A stretch of 64,000 nt of DNA, taken from contig NZ_JAIUCZ020000004.1 of the NCBI RefSeq assembly GCF_020176955.2, positions 124,001-188,000 on the forward strand, in the 5' to 3' direction. The stretch is from Nocardia sp. alder85J (GTDB lineage: Bacteria > Actinomycetota > Actinomycetes > Mycobacteriales > Mycobacteriaceae). Each line of letters opens with the position of its first letter. Position 1 is the first letter of the stretch. This document shows positions 38,720-47,524 of the stretch, in pieces. The translations under genes and the position numbers were made by a program. The notes beneath the pieces were generated by a model that made no database searches, had not been told where the DNA came from, and worked only from the letters and a program-made list of their open reading frames with translations.

Positions 38720-39031
38720 ATGCAGGGCAAGACGCCGCCGACGGAACCGTTGTCCACGCGGGAGCGGCGGCGGCTGCTCGTGGTGGCCGCGGTGGTCACC
38801 GTGATCGTCGCCGCCGGGCTGGCGGCGTGGACGTTGTTCGATCGGTCCCCGGATTACAACCGGTCCGGGAATGGTTGTGTCGCAGTCGAATCCGCGAGTT
38901 CGATGGGCGGCGGGGTGCAGCGGGCCTGCGGTGATCAGGCCCGCACCTGGTGTGCGAGCGTGGCCGATCGGTCCGATGCGCAGTCCGCCGAGGTGCGGCG
39001 GCAGTGCCGGATCGCGGGAATTCCCGCCTGA
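38720..39031 (+). CDS. Small single-pass membrane protein with Cys-rich outer domain
   Basis: A 103-residue protein starting at ATG 38720, just past the tandem repeats. The short N-terminus is followed by a helix near residues 21-41 (LVVAAVVTVIVAAGLAAWTLF) after Arg-rich residues. The outside domain has four Cys (NGCVAVES, RACGDQ, TWCASVA, RRQCRIAG) that could form two disulfides. No family is recognised. It lies between serA and leuB in a conserved neighbourhood but is not part of the core order. Confidence 0.7.
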   Translation: MQGKTPPTEPLSTRERRRLLVVAAVVTVIVAAGLAAWTLFDRSPDYNRSGNGCVAVESASSMGGGVQRACGDQARTWCASVADRSDAQSAEVRRQCRIAGIPA

Positions 39032-39276
39032 TCCGGTCCGTCCCGCCATTCGGGAGCGGTTCGCCCTGCTGACGGCATCCGATGCCGGACCGGATAGGGT
39101 GCGTGAGAAGTACCGGGCTCTGGCGCGCACCCACCACGGTGGACGGCGGCGGCCGTGCACCCGCCGCGACGGAACGGCCACACGTCCTCCGCCGTGGCAG
39201 CCCACCCCCGGTCGCTGGATCCGCCGGAGGGCGTAGGCGTGGGCCTCGCCGTACGAACGAATGGAGCACTGGTCCT

Positions 39277-40284
39277 ATGAAGCTGGCTGTCATCGCTGGT
39301 GACGGTATCGGTCCGGAGGTCATCGCCGAGGCGCTGAAGGTGCTGGACGTGGTGGTGCCGGGGGTCGAGAAGACCGAGTACGACCTGGGCGCCCGGCGGT
39401 ACCACGCGACCGGGGAGATCCTGCCCGATTCGGTGCTGCCGGAGTTGCGGCAGCACGACGCGATCCTGCTCGGCGCGATCGGCGATCCGTCGGTGCCCAG
39501 CGGCGTGCTCGAGCGTGGCTTGTTGCTGCGCACCCGCTTCGCGCTCGATCACCATGTGAACCTGCGGCCGTCGAAGCTGTACGCCGGCGTGACCAGTCCC
39601 CTCAGCGGCAACCCGGACATCGACTTCGTGGTGGTGCGCGAGGGCACCGAGGGTCCCTACACCGGTACCGGCGGCGCGATCCGGGTCGGCACCCCGCACG
39701 AGGTGGCCACCGAGGTCAGCACCAACACCCGCTTCGGTATCGAGCGGGTGGTGCGGTACGCCTTCGAGAAGGCGCAGGCCCGGCGCCGGTCGCTGACCCT
39801 GGTGCACAAGACCAACGTGCTGACCTTCGCGGGCTCGCTGTGGCAGCGCACGGTCGACCAGGTCGCCACCGAATATCCGGACGTGCAGGTGGGCTACCAG
39901 CACATCGACGCCGCCACCATCCACATGGTGAACGACCCGGGCCGGTTCGACGTGATCGTCACCGACAACCTGTTCGGTGACATCATCACCGACCTGGCCG
40001 CGGCCGTGTCCGGCGGCATCGGGCTGGCCGCCTCCGGCAACATCGACGCCTCCGGCACCAACCCGAGCATGTTCGAGCCGGTGCACGGCAGCGCCCCGGA
40101 CATCGCCGGTCAGTCGAAGGCCGACCCGACCGCCGCGATCCTGTCGGTATCGCTGCTGCTCAACCATCTCGGTGAGACCGAGGCCGCCACCCGGATCGAA
40201 TCTGCGGTCGCGAAGGATCTGGCCTCGCGCACCGGCGCCGCCTCCACGGTGGCCGTGGGCGACCGGATCGCCGCCGCGGTCTGA
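39277..40284 (+). CDS. leuB: 3-isopropylmalate dehydrogenase
   Basis: A 335-residue leucine-pathway enzyme: IAGDGIGPEVIAEALKVL start, substrate loop RPSKLY, REGTEGPYTGTGG, catalytic Lys in LVHKTNVLTFAGSLW, metal-binding DNLFGDIITDLAAAVSGGIG and NAD-adenine loop EPVHGSAPDIAG. It oxidatively decarboxylates 3-isopropylmalate. The shorter mycobacterial-type length (~336) is matched. ATG 39277 is set by the family start. A strong terminator follows at 40299. Confidence 0.97.
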   Translation: MKLAVIAGDGIGPEVIAEALKVLDVVVPGVEKTEYDLGARRYHATGEILPDSVLPELRQHDAILLGAIGDPSVPSGVLERGLLLRTRFALDHHVNLRPSKLYAGVTSPLSGNPDIDFVVVREGTEGPYTGTGGAIRVGTPHEVATEVSTNTRFGIERVVRYAFEKAQARRRSLTLVHKTNVLTFAGSLWQRTVDQVATEYPDVQVGYQHIDAATIHMVNDPGRFDVIVTDNLFGDIITDLAAAVSGGIGLAASGNIDASGTNPSMFEPVHGSAPDIAGQSKADPTAAILSVSLLLNHLGETEAATRIESAVAKDLASRTGAASTVAVGDRIAAAV

Positions 40285-40298
40285 ACCCGCCGCCTGAT

Positions 40299-40336
40299 GG
40301 CCCTGCCCCCGAACGACATTCGGAGGCAGGGCCTTT
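40299..40336 (+). terminator. Terminator after leuB
   Basis: GGCCCTGCC (40299-40307) pairs with GGCAGGGCC (40325-40333) and CCGAA with TTCGG inside it, giving a long stem with a 5-nt loop, followed by TTT. It can serve leuB and, in reverse, the convergent secreted-protein gene. Confidence 0.88.
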
Positions 40337-40339
40337 CGG

Positions 40340-40741
40340 TCACTCCGCGACGATGGTGACCTGCCACGGCACCGGATCGGCCGGGCAGTCGCGCCCCGGA
40401 TCCGGAACGCAGCTGCGAGCGCTGAACAGCTCGCCCCGCCCCGGCCCGACCACGGTGAAGATCGACTCCGCGGTACCGCCCCGAGTCGGCCGCCCGGCCC
40501 GCCGCTGGAGCACCCCCGTATCGGACGAGGCCGGGTCCGACCAGGCCCAACTGCCCTCCTCATCGTGCCCCGCGACGAGCAGCACCCGTACCAGATCACC
40601 GGTGGCGGCGGTGATCGTCCGACTGTCGTCCGCACCGCCGAGCATGATCAGCGTCGGCTCGTCGGCCTGTGCGGGGGCCGCACCCAGGATCGGAAACGCG
40701 ATCGCCAGGGCCACCAGGCCCGTGCGCATGAACTTCGACAT
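40340..40741 (-). CDS. Secreted protein, paralogue of the 18.8-kb protein
   Basis: A 133-residue exported protein with signal peptide (MRTGLVALAIAFPILGAAPAQA) and AGGAGG just before ATG 40741. The mature domain has ADDSRTITAATGDLVRVLLV, GSWAWSDP, IFTVVGPGRGELFSARSC and PVPWQVTIV, matching the protein at 18800-19204 position by position, including the two Cys (here SC...DC). Both may be small beta-sandwich proteins of chagasin-like type, an uncertain resemblance. It is convergent with leuB. Confidence 0.7.
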   Translation of the reverse strand: MSKFMRTGLVALAIAFPILGAAPAQADEPTLIMLGGADDSRTITAATGDLVRVLLVAGHDEEGSWAWSDPASSDTGVLQRRAGRPTRGGTAESIFTVVGPGRGELFSARSCVPDPGRDCPADPVPWQVTIVAE

Positions 40742-40952
40742 CGCCCTCCTACTCGTTGTATCGATCGACAGCGGAGCAAGAACCACGAAACGCGCTAGGA
40801 CCGTACCCGCCGGGCGGCACAGGGCGGCAACGGGCCCCGGCCGCGCGGTCGGGACGGACCGCTGACGTGCTCGGATAGCATCGAATACACATCCTGCCGG
40901 GTATTGTTCGGCAGGTTCGACGGATGATCGACAGCGCGACATCGGAGGCACT

Positions 40953-41554
40953 GTGACGCCGGAACAGGCAATCTCCACGGCTGGATTCGGGCCCTACACC
41001 GTGCTGGATCTGCATGAACTGCCGGAGGACGGCAAGGGGTTCGAACTCGAGGACGGTGGTTGATCGAGGTGGCGGCGGGGGCTCGGCACAACTGGATCGG
41101 GCGGAGGCTGGCTCGGACCATCGAGAATGCGACGGCAGGGCGACCGGTAGTGGTGCTGGACGGCGGCGAATGGGAAGTGAGTACGCCCGCGGGGGTGCGG
41201 AAGCCGGATGTGTTCGTGGTGCCGTCAGAGGTGGCGCGAGCATCGATCGTCGAGGAATCGCCGAGACTCATTCCGGGCGTTGAGATCCTGCTCGTGATGG
41301 AAGTGATCTCACCCGGTAGCGGTAGTGAGCGCACCGATCGGGTGCGGAAGGTCCGTGAATATGCAGCACTCGGCATCCCGCAGTACTGGATGATCGAGTC
41401 GCATCCGGGAGTGCGGATCCATCGGGCGGTGCTGGAGGGGGCAGGCTATCGGTGGGATCCGGTGGTGGGGAAGGGCGCGGCGTTCGGCGCAGAGATCGAG
41501 GCGGACAAGACGTTTCGGGTGCGCTTCGATCCGGCGAGTCTCGCCGAGTTCTGA
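40953..41554 (+). pseudogene. Uma2-family nuclease-like gene, frameshifted
   Basis: GTG 40953, with GGAGG at 40944-40948, opens a typical Uma2 N-terminus (FGPYTVLDLHELPEDGKGFE-LEDG) that hits a TGA at 41061-41063. One base further on, another frame reads WLIEVAAGARHNWIGRRLA and continues to 41554 with the PD-(D/E)XK-like residues in RKPDVFVV and EILLVMEVISPGS. One missing base at 41055-41057 explains the break; adding it would restore a ~200-residue protein. Uma2 proteins are numerous in actinomycetes, function unknown. A TTG at 41060 could in principle start the second part. Confidence 0.8.
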
Positions 41555-42049
41555 TCCGGTCCGGCCGGGGCGGCTTGAAGCCCTTATCTCGGTGTAGGTT
41601 TCGTACCCCGTGTCCGGGTCGCGGTGATGCGGTCCGGGTATGACTGTCCCGGTTGAGGATCGAAGCCCGGCGGGATGCGCAAGGCGGACAAGGCATCCGG
41701 TAGCGTGTCCGCGGCAGGATATGTTTGTAGCTCCAACCGTATGTGTGTCGATGCATCCACCCGGGCCGCGGGCCCGGCCTCCGTGTCGGGGGTGCCGGAT
41801 ATGGTCGATACCAACATGGTTGGGACACCATCGACGGTTCGGGTGACCGGGCGGCCGGTGGACGGTCGGCGAGTTCCCCACTACTCGAAGGCATCTGAAT
41901 CGATCTGATCTCGGAATTGTTGCGCCGGCGTGACTAATCGGGCCGGGCGGGTCCGCGATCCGCTGGTCCGGAACAAAGAATTTCGGGGGCCAGCGAACTT
42001 GTGGCATCCGCTTGCGGTGCTCGCTCGACGTTAGCCAAGGCACCGGGGA
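41555..42049. other. Intergenic stretch without a convincing gene
   Basis: About 495 bp between the Uma2 pseudogene and the terminator of the MFS gene. An open frame 41675-41908 exists but its composition and lack of family features argue against it. Possibly decayed sequence. Confidence 0.5.
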
Positions 42050-42099
42050 ACCGTCGCGTCCCGCGCCGCGCGTGGCGACGCGGAGCGGGACGCGACGGT
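42050..42099 (-). terminator. Terminator hairpin after the MFS gene
   Basis: ACCGTCGCGTCCCGC (42050-42064) and GCGGGACGCGACGGT (42085-42099) are perfect complements, a 15-bp stem with a 20-nt loop, 5 bp beyond the minus-strand MFS stop codon. No T-tract. Confidence 0.82.
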
Positions 42100-42103
42100 G
42101 TCC

Positions 42104-43336
42104 TCAGGCCGCGGCGGGCACGCGGGTGCGGGCCAGCGGGACCAGTGGGATGGCGGCGATCGCGACGAGGGTGGCGGCCAGGTACGCGGACGGGAAGCCC
42201 GCCGCGGTGATCAGGGCGCCGAACACCGGGGCCACGGCGGCTCCGGCCAGGTTCTGGCCGGTGTTCTGGATGCCCAGACCGCGTCCGCTCCAATAGGGTC
42301 CGGCGATCTCGGCGACCGCGGTGAAGGCCAGGCCGTTGTCGGCGACGGTGATCATCGACGCCAGCGCCAGGATCGGCAGGGCCGCCCACCACCAGTGCGA
42401 CCAGGCGGTCAGGGCCAGGCCCGCCATCGAGAACACCGCGGCGATCGCCACCGTGCGCAGCGGCCGCAGGCGGCTGCCCACCCGGTCGGACCAGGCGCCG
42501 GCGCCGATGCGGCCCGCCGCGCCCAGGATCTGGGTGCCGGTCACCACCGCGCCCGCCACCGCCAGGGACAGGTGGACGTCGCGGTGCAGCCACAGCAGTG
42601 CGAAGGTCCACACCGTGTACTGCGGGACCACCAGCAGGACCGAGACGGCGTGGATGCGCCACAGGGTGCTGTCGCCCCGATAGGGATTGGCGGGACGGGT
42701 ACCGGCCGCGGCCGCCGGCCGCGGCGGGTCGGTGATGCCCAGCAGGCAGCCCACCGTCGCGATCCCGGCCATCACCGCGGGGATCAGGATGGCGAGGGAA
42801 AACCCGTGTGCCGCAGCGACGGCCGGGATCGTCAGGGCGCCGACCGCCACGCCCAGCGGCTGGGCGGTCTGTCGGATGCCCATCGCCAGGCCGCGCTGAT
42901 CGGCGGGGAACCAGCCGACGATCACCCGGCCGCTGGCGCCGTTGGTGCTGGCGGCGCCCAGTCCGGCCAGGAACAGCAACGCCCCCAGCAGGACATAGCG
43001 CGAGGCCGGCACGTGCCCGCCGGTGGCGGAGTAGCCCGCCATGGCCGCGGCCGCCGCGATCGCGGCGGCGCAGGTCAGCGCGGGGCCGATCACCAGGGCG
43101 GCGCGCTCGCCCCAGCGGTCGACCGCGTAGCCCCAGGCGATCAGGGTGCAGACCAGGCCGACCGTCGGCATCGAGACCAGCAGACCCGCTGTGGCCAAGG
43201 GCATTCCGCGATCGGTCAGGGCGGGCAGCAGGAAGGGGGTGCCGTTGACGATCACGGCGCTGGCGGTCTGCGCGAACACTCCGAGGGCGAGCATGCTCCA
43301 CCGGCGGGTCGCGCTGATCGGGGTCACGGCGGTCAT
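42104..43336 (-). CDS. MFS transporter (Rv2994-like position)
   Basis: A 410-residue major facilitator with about 12 hydrophobic helices, from MLALGVFAQTASAVIVNGTP to PSAYLAATLVAIAAIPLVPL. The loop between helices 2 and 3 reads GYAVDRWGERAAL, the MFS motif-A equivalent, and the second half has GAWSDRVGSRLRPLR. ATG 43336 has GAGGTGAGG upstream. It sits between leuB and the FAH gene, as Rv2994 does in M. tuberculosis. An element shared with the iclR-leuC region lies 15 bp upstream, hinting at a link with leucine or a related metabolite. The substrate is unproven. Confidence 0.87.
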   Translation of the reverse strand: MTAVTPISATRRWSMLALGVFAQTASAVIVNGTPFLLPALTDRGMPLATAGLLVSMPTVGLVCTLIAWGYAVDRWGERAALVIGPALTCAAAIAAAAAMAGYSATGGHVPASRYVLLGALLFLAGLGAASTNGASGRVIVGWFPADQRGLAMGIRQTAQPLGVAVGALTIPAVAAAHGFSLAILIPAVMAGIATVGCLLGITDPPRPAAAAGTRPANPYRGDSTLWRIHAVSVLLVVPQYTVWTFALLWLHRDVHLSLAVAGAVVTGTQILGAAGRIGAGAWSDRVGSRLRPLRTVAIAAVFSMAGLALTAWSHWWWAALPILALASMITVADNGLAFTAVAEIAGPYWSGRGLGIQNTGQNLAGAAVAPVFGALITAAGFPSAYLAATLVAIAAIPLVPLARTRVPAAA

Positions 43337-43350
43337 GTCCTCACCTCGAG

Positions 43351-43376
43351 ATCTCATATATTGGGATTCAAGTCTT
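43351..43376 (-). promoter_or_regulatory. Putative IclR-type operator upstream of the MFS gene
   Basis: ATCTCATA-n4-GGGATT-CAAG here matches ATCTCATA-n4-GGGATT-A-CAAG at 47525 in the iclR-leuC gap. Both lie exactly 15 bp upstream of a minus-strand start codon. Binding by the IclR protein is inferred. Confidence 0.6.
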
Positions 43377-43495
43377 ACTCCTTGAACACGTTGCTCACCG
43401 TACACCCCCGCCGCAACCGATTTCCGCCCACCGCCGCGGCAGGCGCGCAGACCGGGTGGTCCGGCGCATCGGGGCAGGTGGATAGACTGCGAGCC

Positions 43496-44269
43496 ATGCG
43501 TCTAGGTCGTGTAGCCAGCCCCGACGGGCTCGCGTTCGTCAGCATCGAGGGATCCGATGCCGAGACGATCGCCCGTGAAATCGCCGATCACCCCTTCGGC
43601 ACGCCCACGTTCACCGGTCGCAGCTGGCCGCTGGCGGACGTCCGGCTGCTCGCGCCGATCCTTGCCAGCAAGGTGGTCTGCATCGGCAAGAACTACGCCG
43701 CGCACGCCCGCGAGATGGGCGGGGAGGCGCCGGAGGATCCGGTGATCTTCATCAAGCCGAGCACCTCCATCAACAATCCGAACTCGCCGATCCTGTTGCC
43801 GCCCAGTTCGTCTCGAGTGGACTACGAGGGCGAGCTGGCGGTGGTGATCGGCCGCCCGTGCAAGGACGTGCCGGCCGCGCGGGCGAAGGAGGTGATCCTC
43901 GGGTACACCGTCGCCAACGACGTCACCGCGCGCGACCAGCAGCGGCACGACGGCCAGTGGACCCGCGGCAAGGGCTACGACACCTTCTGCCCGCTCGGCC
44001 CCTGGATCGAGACCGACCTGGACCCCTCGGATCTCGAGCTGGTCACCGAACTCGACGGCGAGGTCCGCCAGCGCAGCCGGACCTCCCTTCTGCTGCACGA
44101 CATTCCGAAACAGATCGAATGGATATCCGCGGTCATGACGTTGCTGCCCGGTGATGTGATCCTCACCGGCACCCCGGAAGGTGTAGGACCGATGAAAGAT
44201 GGGCAAACCGTTTCCGTGACGGTCGAGGGTATCGGTACCCTCACCAATCCCGTTGCCACCAAACGCTGA
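43496..44269 (+). CDS. Fumarylacetoacetate hydrolase-family protein
   Basis: A 257-residue FAH-superfamily protein: VVCIGKNYAAHAREMGG, metal-binding Glu residues in RVDYEGELAVVIG, GYTVANDVTARDQQ, the KGYDTFCPLGPW segment and ILTGTPEGVGPM. Such enzymes hydrolyse or decarboxylate acylpyruvates, or tautomerise oxaloacetate. ATG 43496 is set by the family N-terminus. It is 15 bp upstream of gltX and corresponds to Rv2993c in conserved order. Confidence 0.92.
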   Translation: MRLGRVASPDGLAFVSIEGSDAETIAREIADHPFGTPTFTGRSWPLADVRLLAPILASKVVCIGKNYAAHAREMGGEAPEDPVIFIKPSTSINNPNSPILLPPSSSRVDYEGELAVVIGRPCKDVPAARAKEVILGYTVANDVTARDQQRHDGQWTRGKGYDTFCPLGPWIETDLDPSDLELVTELDGEVRQRSRTSLLLHDIPKQIEWISAVMTLLPGDVILTGTPEGVGPMKDGQTVSVTVEGIGTLTNPVATKR

Positions 44270-44284
44270 TCGAGGAGGGCAGAC

Positions 44285-45757
44285 ATGACCGACGTGAGAG
44301 TCCGCTTCTGTCCGTCACCGACCGGCACCCCGCATGTCGGTTTGATCAGGACGGCGCTGTTCAACTGGGCCTTCGCCCGCCACTTCGGCGGCTCGTTCGT
44401 CTTCCGCATCGAAGACACCGACGCCGCACGGGATTCCGAGGAGTCGTACCGGGCGCTGCTGGACGCGCTGCGCTGGCTCGGCCTCACCTGGGACGAGGGC
44501 CCGGAGGTCGGCGGCCGGTACGGCCCGTACCGGCAGTCGCTGCGCCGTGACATCCACCGGGATGTGGTGCGGCGCTTGCTGGAGGCGGGGGAGGCCTACG
44601 AATCCTTCTCCACTCCAGAGGAAGTCGAGGCCCGGCACAAGGCCGCCGGCCGCGACCCGAAACTGGGCTACGACAACTTCGATCGCGACCTCACCGCGGA
44701 GCAGATAGCCGCCCACAAGGCCGAGGGGCGCCCGGCGGTGATCCGGTTGCGGATGCCCGATCGCGATATCACCTGGCACGATCTGGTGCGCGGCGAGACC
44801 ACCTTCAAGGCCGGGGTGGTGCCGGACTACGCGCTCACCCGCGGCACCGGCGATCCGCTGTACACGCTGGTCAATCCGGTCGACGACGCGATGATGCGGA
44901 TAACCCACGTGCTGCGCGGCGAGGATCTGCTCTCCTCCACACCGCGGCAGATCGCGTTGCACGAGGCGTTGCAGCGTATCGGTGTTTCCGAGTTCACCCC
45001 GCAGTTCGGTCACCTGCCGTTCGTGATGGGACAGGGCAACAAGAAGTTGTCCAAGCGTGATCCCGAGTCGAATCTGTTCGTCCATCGCGACCGCGGATTC
45101 ATCCCTGAGGGTTTGCTGAATTACCTGGCTTTGCTCGGCTGGAGCCTCGCCGACGACCGTGACGTCTTCTCCATGGCCGAGATGGTCGAGGCGTTCGACA
45201 TATCGAAAGTAAATTCGAATCCCGCCCGCTTCGACCAGAAGAAGGCGGACGCTCTCAACGCCGAGCACATTCGTTTGCTGGATCCGGGAGATTTCACCCA
45301 CCGGCTGCGTGAGTACCTCACCGAGCACGGGCGCATCGGCGCCGAGGTGGACGAGAAGGTTTTCGCCGCCGCGGCCGAGTTGGTGCAGACCCGGATCGTG
45401 GTGCTGGCGGATGCCTGGGACCTGCTGAAGTTCCTGTTCCGCCCGGAAACCGAGTTCACCGTGGACCCGGCGGCCGCGGAAAAGAATCTGGGGCCGGATG
45501 CGGCGCCGGTGTTGCAGGCCGCCATTGCGGCGCTGGAGGGCGTTTCCGAGTGGACCGCCCCCGCCCTCGAAGATGTGCTGAAAACGGCGCTGGTGGACGA
45601 TCTGGGCCTGAAACCGCGTAAGGCGTTCGCACCCGTGCGAGTCGCGGTGACCGGATCGCACATCAGCCCACCGCTGTACGAATCACTGGAACTGCTCGGC
45701 CGCGAGATCACCATGGACCGTCTCCGCGCCGCCTCGGTGCTGACCGCCGCGCTGTAG
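44285..45757 (+). CDS. gltX: Glutamyl-tRNA synthetase
   Basis: A 490-residue class I synthetase. The HIGH-equivalent is in FCPSPTGTPHVGLIRTALFN, and the KMSKS-equivalent is KKLSKRDPES. The C-terminal anticodon-binding helical domain ends with APVRVAVTGSHISPPLYESL. It charges tRNA-Glu, and a tRNA-Glu gene lies 370 bp downstream. Strong GAGGAGGG before ATG 44285. It is co-transcribed with the FAH gene. Confidence 0.97.
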   Translation: MTDVRVRFCPSPTGTPHVGLIRTALFNWAFARHFGGSFVFRIEDTDAARDSEESYRALLDALRWLGLTWDEGPEVGGRYGPYRQSLRRDIHRDVVRRLLEAGEAYESFSTPEEVEARHKAAGRDPKLGYDNFDRDLTAEQIAAHKAEGRPAVIRLRMPDRDITWHDLVRGETTFKAGVVPDYALTRGTGDPLYTLVNPVDDAMMRITHVLRGEDLLSSTPRQIALHEALQRIGVSEFTPQFGHLPFVMGQGNKKLSKRDPESNLFVHRDRGFIPEGLLNYLALLGWSLADDRDVFSMAEMVEAFDISKVNSNPARFDQKKADALNAEHIRLLDPGDFTHRLREYLTEHGRIGAEVDEKVFAAAAELVQTRIVVLADAWDLLKFLFRPETEFTVDPAAAEKNLGPDAAPVLQAAIAALEGVSEWTAPALEDVLKTALVDDLGLKPRKAFAPVRVAVTGSHISPPLYESLELLGREITMDRLRAASVLTAAL

Positions 45758-45793
45758 GCCACCGGGCCGCGAACCGCGGGAGGCTCGACCCGT

Positions 45794-45927
45794 GTGTTCG
45801 CGGCCCGTCTCGATCCTGGACCGCCGGAGCGGAGCAGCGAAGCGGAGCAGCGGAGGAGGGAAGGATCGAGACTCGGGGCCGCGAACCCGCCGGAGCGCAG
45901 CGGAGGCCGAAAATACAGCCTTTCACC
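45794..45927 (+). repeat. Dispersed hairpin repeat, copy 2
   Basis: A 134-bp element between gltX and tRNA-Gln, same orientation as 15004-15138. Outer arms GTTCGCGGCCC and GGGCCGCGAAC, inner arms GTCTCGATCCT and AGGATCGAGAC, 3-nt bulge. Relative to copy 1, T-A pairs have become G-C or C-G pairs at matched stem positions, so the fold is kept while the sequence changes. Confidence 0.88.
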
Positions 45928-46026
45928 AGGCGATTTGTATAACACCGGGATCTCTTTGGTACTCTTCTCCTCGGCCGGGAACGAGGTCGGAAGCCCCCAC
46001 AAGGGGGCGGCCGAGGGTCCGGTCAT

Positions 46027-46098
46027 TGGGGTATGGTGTAATTGGCAACACAGCTGATTCTGGTTCAGCCATTCTAGGTTCGAGTCCTGGTACCCCAG
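46027..46098 (+). tRNA. tRNA-Gln (CTG)
   Basis: A 72-nt cloverleaf: acceptor TGGGGTA/TACCCCA with discriminator G, D-stem GTGT/ACAC, anticodon stem GCTGA/TCAGC with loop TTCTGGT (anticodon CTG, reads CAG), and T-arm with TTCGAGT. CCA is not encoded. Confidence 0.95.
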
Positions 46099-46121
46099 CT
46101 TTGGAGTTCGCTCCAAATCCT

Positions 46122-46194
46122 GGTCCCGTCGTCTAGCGGCCTAGGACGCCGCCCTCTCAAGGCGGTAGCGCGGGTTCAAATCCCGTCGGGACTA
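46122..46194 (+). tRNA. tRNA-Glu (CTC)
   Basis: A 73-nt cloverleaf: acceptor GGTCCCG/CGGGACT (first pair G-U), D-arm with TAGCGGCCTAGG, anticodon stem CCGCC/GGCGG with loop CTCTCAA (anticodon CTC, reads GAG), T-loop TTCAAAT and discriminator A. Tandem with tRNA-Gln and followed by a strong terminator. Confidence 0.95.
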
Positions 46195-46198
46195 CTCG

Positions 46199-46232
46199 AA
46201 AAGGCCCTCCGGCATTCGCCGGAGGGCCTTTT
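46199..46232 (+). terminator. Intrinsic terminator after tRNA-Glu
   Basis: AAAAGGCCCTCCGGC, loop ATTC, GCCGGAGGGCCTTTT: a perfect 15-bp stem with T-tract, symmetrical enough to stop the convergent F420/flavin protein gene as well. Confidence 0.95.
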
Positions 46233-46264
46233 CCGTATTCGGTATTCGAGCCGGAAGCGCGTGC

Positions 46265-46765
46265 TCAGTCCCGCGGCGGCCAGGTGCTGCCGCCCGGCGG
46301 CATCACCGGCATGCCCAGCTTGCGGTGGTCCCAGCTGCGCGTCCGCTCCGGCACGATCCGGATCGCCACCCGCTTGTTGAGCATCGCCGCCACCAGCGGC
46401 CGGGCCTCCTCGGTGTAGGGCGCGGTGTAGCGCTCCCAGACGCTGACCCCCACCCGGAACAGCGCCTCCGGATCCTCGATGACCTCCGCGCGGCCCTCGA
46501 TCGACACCCCGCGCAGCTGGTCGTAGCTGTGACCGGCCTCCACCAGTACCGTCACCCGCGGATCGCGGCGGAGGTTGACCGCCTTCTGCGACTTCGACTT
46601 CGTCTCCAGCCAGATCTCACCGTCCACCAGGCCGTACCACATCGCGGTCAGGTGGGACAGGCCCGATTTGCCCAGCGTGGACAGCGTGAGGATGCGGGTC
46701 TCGGCGAGGAAATCCTGAATCTCGGCCTCGGACATCGTGATCTGTGCGCGTTGATTCGCTCCCAT
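46265..46765 (-). CDS. PPOX-class F420/flavin split-barrel protein (Rv2991-like)
   Basis: A 166-residue pyridoxamine 5'-phosphate oxidase-like split-barrel protein: EIQDFLAETRILTLSTLGKS, LTAMWYGLVDGEIWLETKSK, the RRDPRVTVLVEAG motif and RGVSIEGRAEVIED. This type binds F420 or FMN and reduces or oxidises small molecules. It occupies the place of Rv2991 in the conserved order. ATG 46765; the longer frame enters the IclR gene. Cytoplasmic. Confidence 0.87.
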   Translation of the reverse strand: MGANQRAQITMSEAEIQDFLAETRILTLSTLGKSGLSHLTAMWYGLVDGEIWLETKSKSQKAVNLRRDPRVTVLVEAGHSYDQLRGVSIEGRAEVIEDPEALFRVGVSVWERYTAPYTEEARPLVAAMLNKRVAIRIVPERTRSWDHRKLGMPVMPPGGSTWPPRD

Positions 46766-46808
46766 GGGCCGACTGTACTTTACGGCGTATGTCCGACTGT
46801 GGGACAGG

Positions 46809-47510
46809 TTACAGTCGCTTGTGCAGGGCATCCGCCGCCGCCACCAGATCGGCGGCCCAGCGGGCCCCGGGCCGCCGGCCCATCCGGTCGATCGGCCCGG
46901 AGACCGATACCGCCGCCACCACGGTCCCGGCCGAGTCGCGGACCGGCGCGGACACGCTGGCCACCCCCGCGGCCCGCTCCGCGGCGCTCTGCGCCCAGCC
47001 GCGGCGGCGCACCTCGGCCAGCGCCCGTTCGCCGAACACCGCGTCGGCCAGCACGGCGTGCTGGAGTTCCGGATCGGCCCAGGCCAGCAGGACTTTCGCG
47101 GCCGAGCCCGCGGTGAGCGGCAGCCGGGCCCCCACCGGGACCGTATCGCGCAGGCCCGACGTGGGTTCCACCGCGGCCAGGCACACCCTCGAGTGGCCGT
47201 CGCGGCGGTAGATCTGCACACTTTCCCCGGTGATCTCACGCAGCCGGGGCAGTACGGCCGCGGCCGCGTCCAGCAGCGGATCCCCGGCGGTACTGGCCAG
47301 TTCCGACAGGGCCGGCCCCGGCCGCCACTGACCGGCGTTGTCGCGGGCGAGCATCCGATGCACCTCCAGGCCCACGGCCAGGCGATGCGCGGTGGCGCGG
47401 GGCAGCCCGGTACGAGCGCACAGCTCGTTGAGCCCGCAGGGCTGCTCGGCCACCGCCTGGAGTACGGCCATGGCTTTGTCGAGTACCCCGATACCGCTAT
47501 GCTGTCTCAT
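46809..47510 (-). CDS. IclR-family regulator of leuCD (NdgR/LtbR-like)
   Basis: A 233-residue IclR protein: N-terminal winged helix VLDKAMAVLQAVAEQPCGLN with recognition helix RTGLPRATAHRLAVGLE, then the GAF-like effector domain (TVPVGARLPLTAGSAAKVLL and AAVSVSGPIDRM). It is divergent from leuC, as Rv2989 is. Homologues NdgR (Streptomyces) and LtbR (Corynebacterium) regulate leucine genes. Operator-like sequence starts 15 bp upstream of ATG 47510. It probably regulates leuCD, itself and perhaps the MFS gene at 42104. Confidence 0.9.
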   Translation of the reverse strand: MRQHSGIGVLDKAMAVLQAVAEQPCGLNELCARTGLPRATAHRLAVGLEVHRMLARDNAGQWRPGPALSELASTAGDPLLDAAAAVLPRLREITGESVQIYRRDGHSRVCLAAVEPTSGLRDTVPVGARLPLTAGSAAKVLLAWADPELQHAVLADAVFGERALAEVRRRGWAQSAAERAAGVASVSAPVRDSAGTVVAAVSVSGPIDRMGRRPGARWAADLVAAADALHKRL

Positions 47511-47524
47511 AGAACGATATTAAA

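Noticed and set aside
41675..41908. 77-codon plus-strand frame before the MFS terminator
   Set aside because: No ribosome site or family features; composition like neighbouring non-coding DNA.
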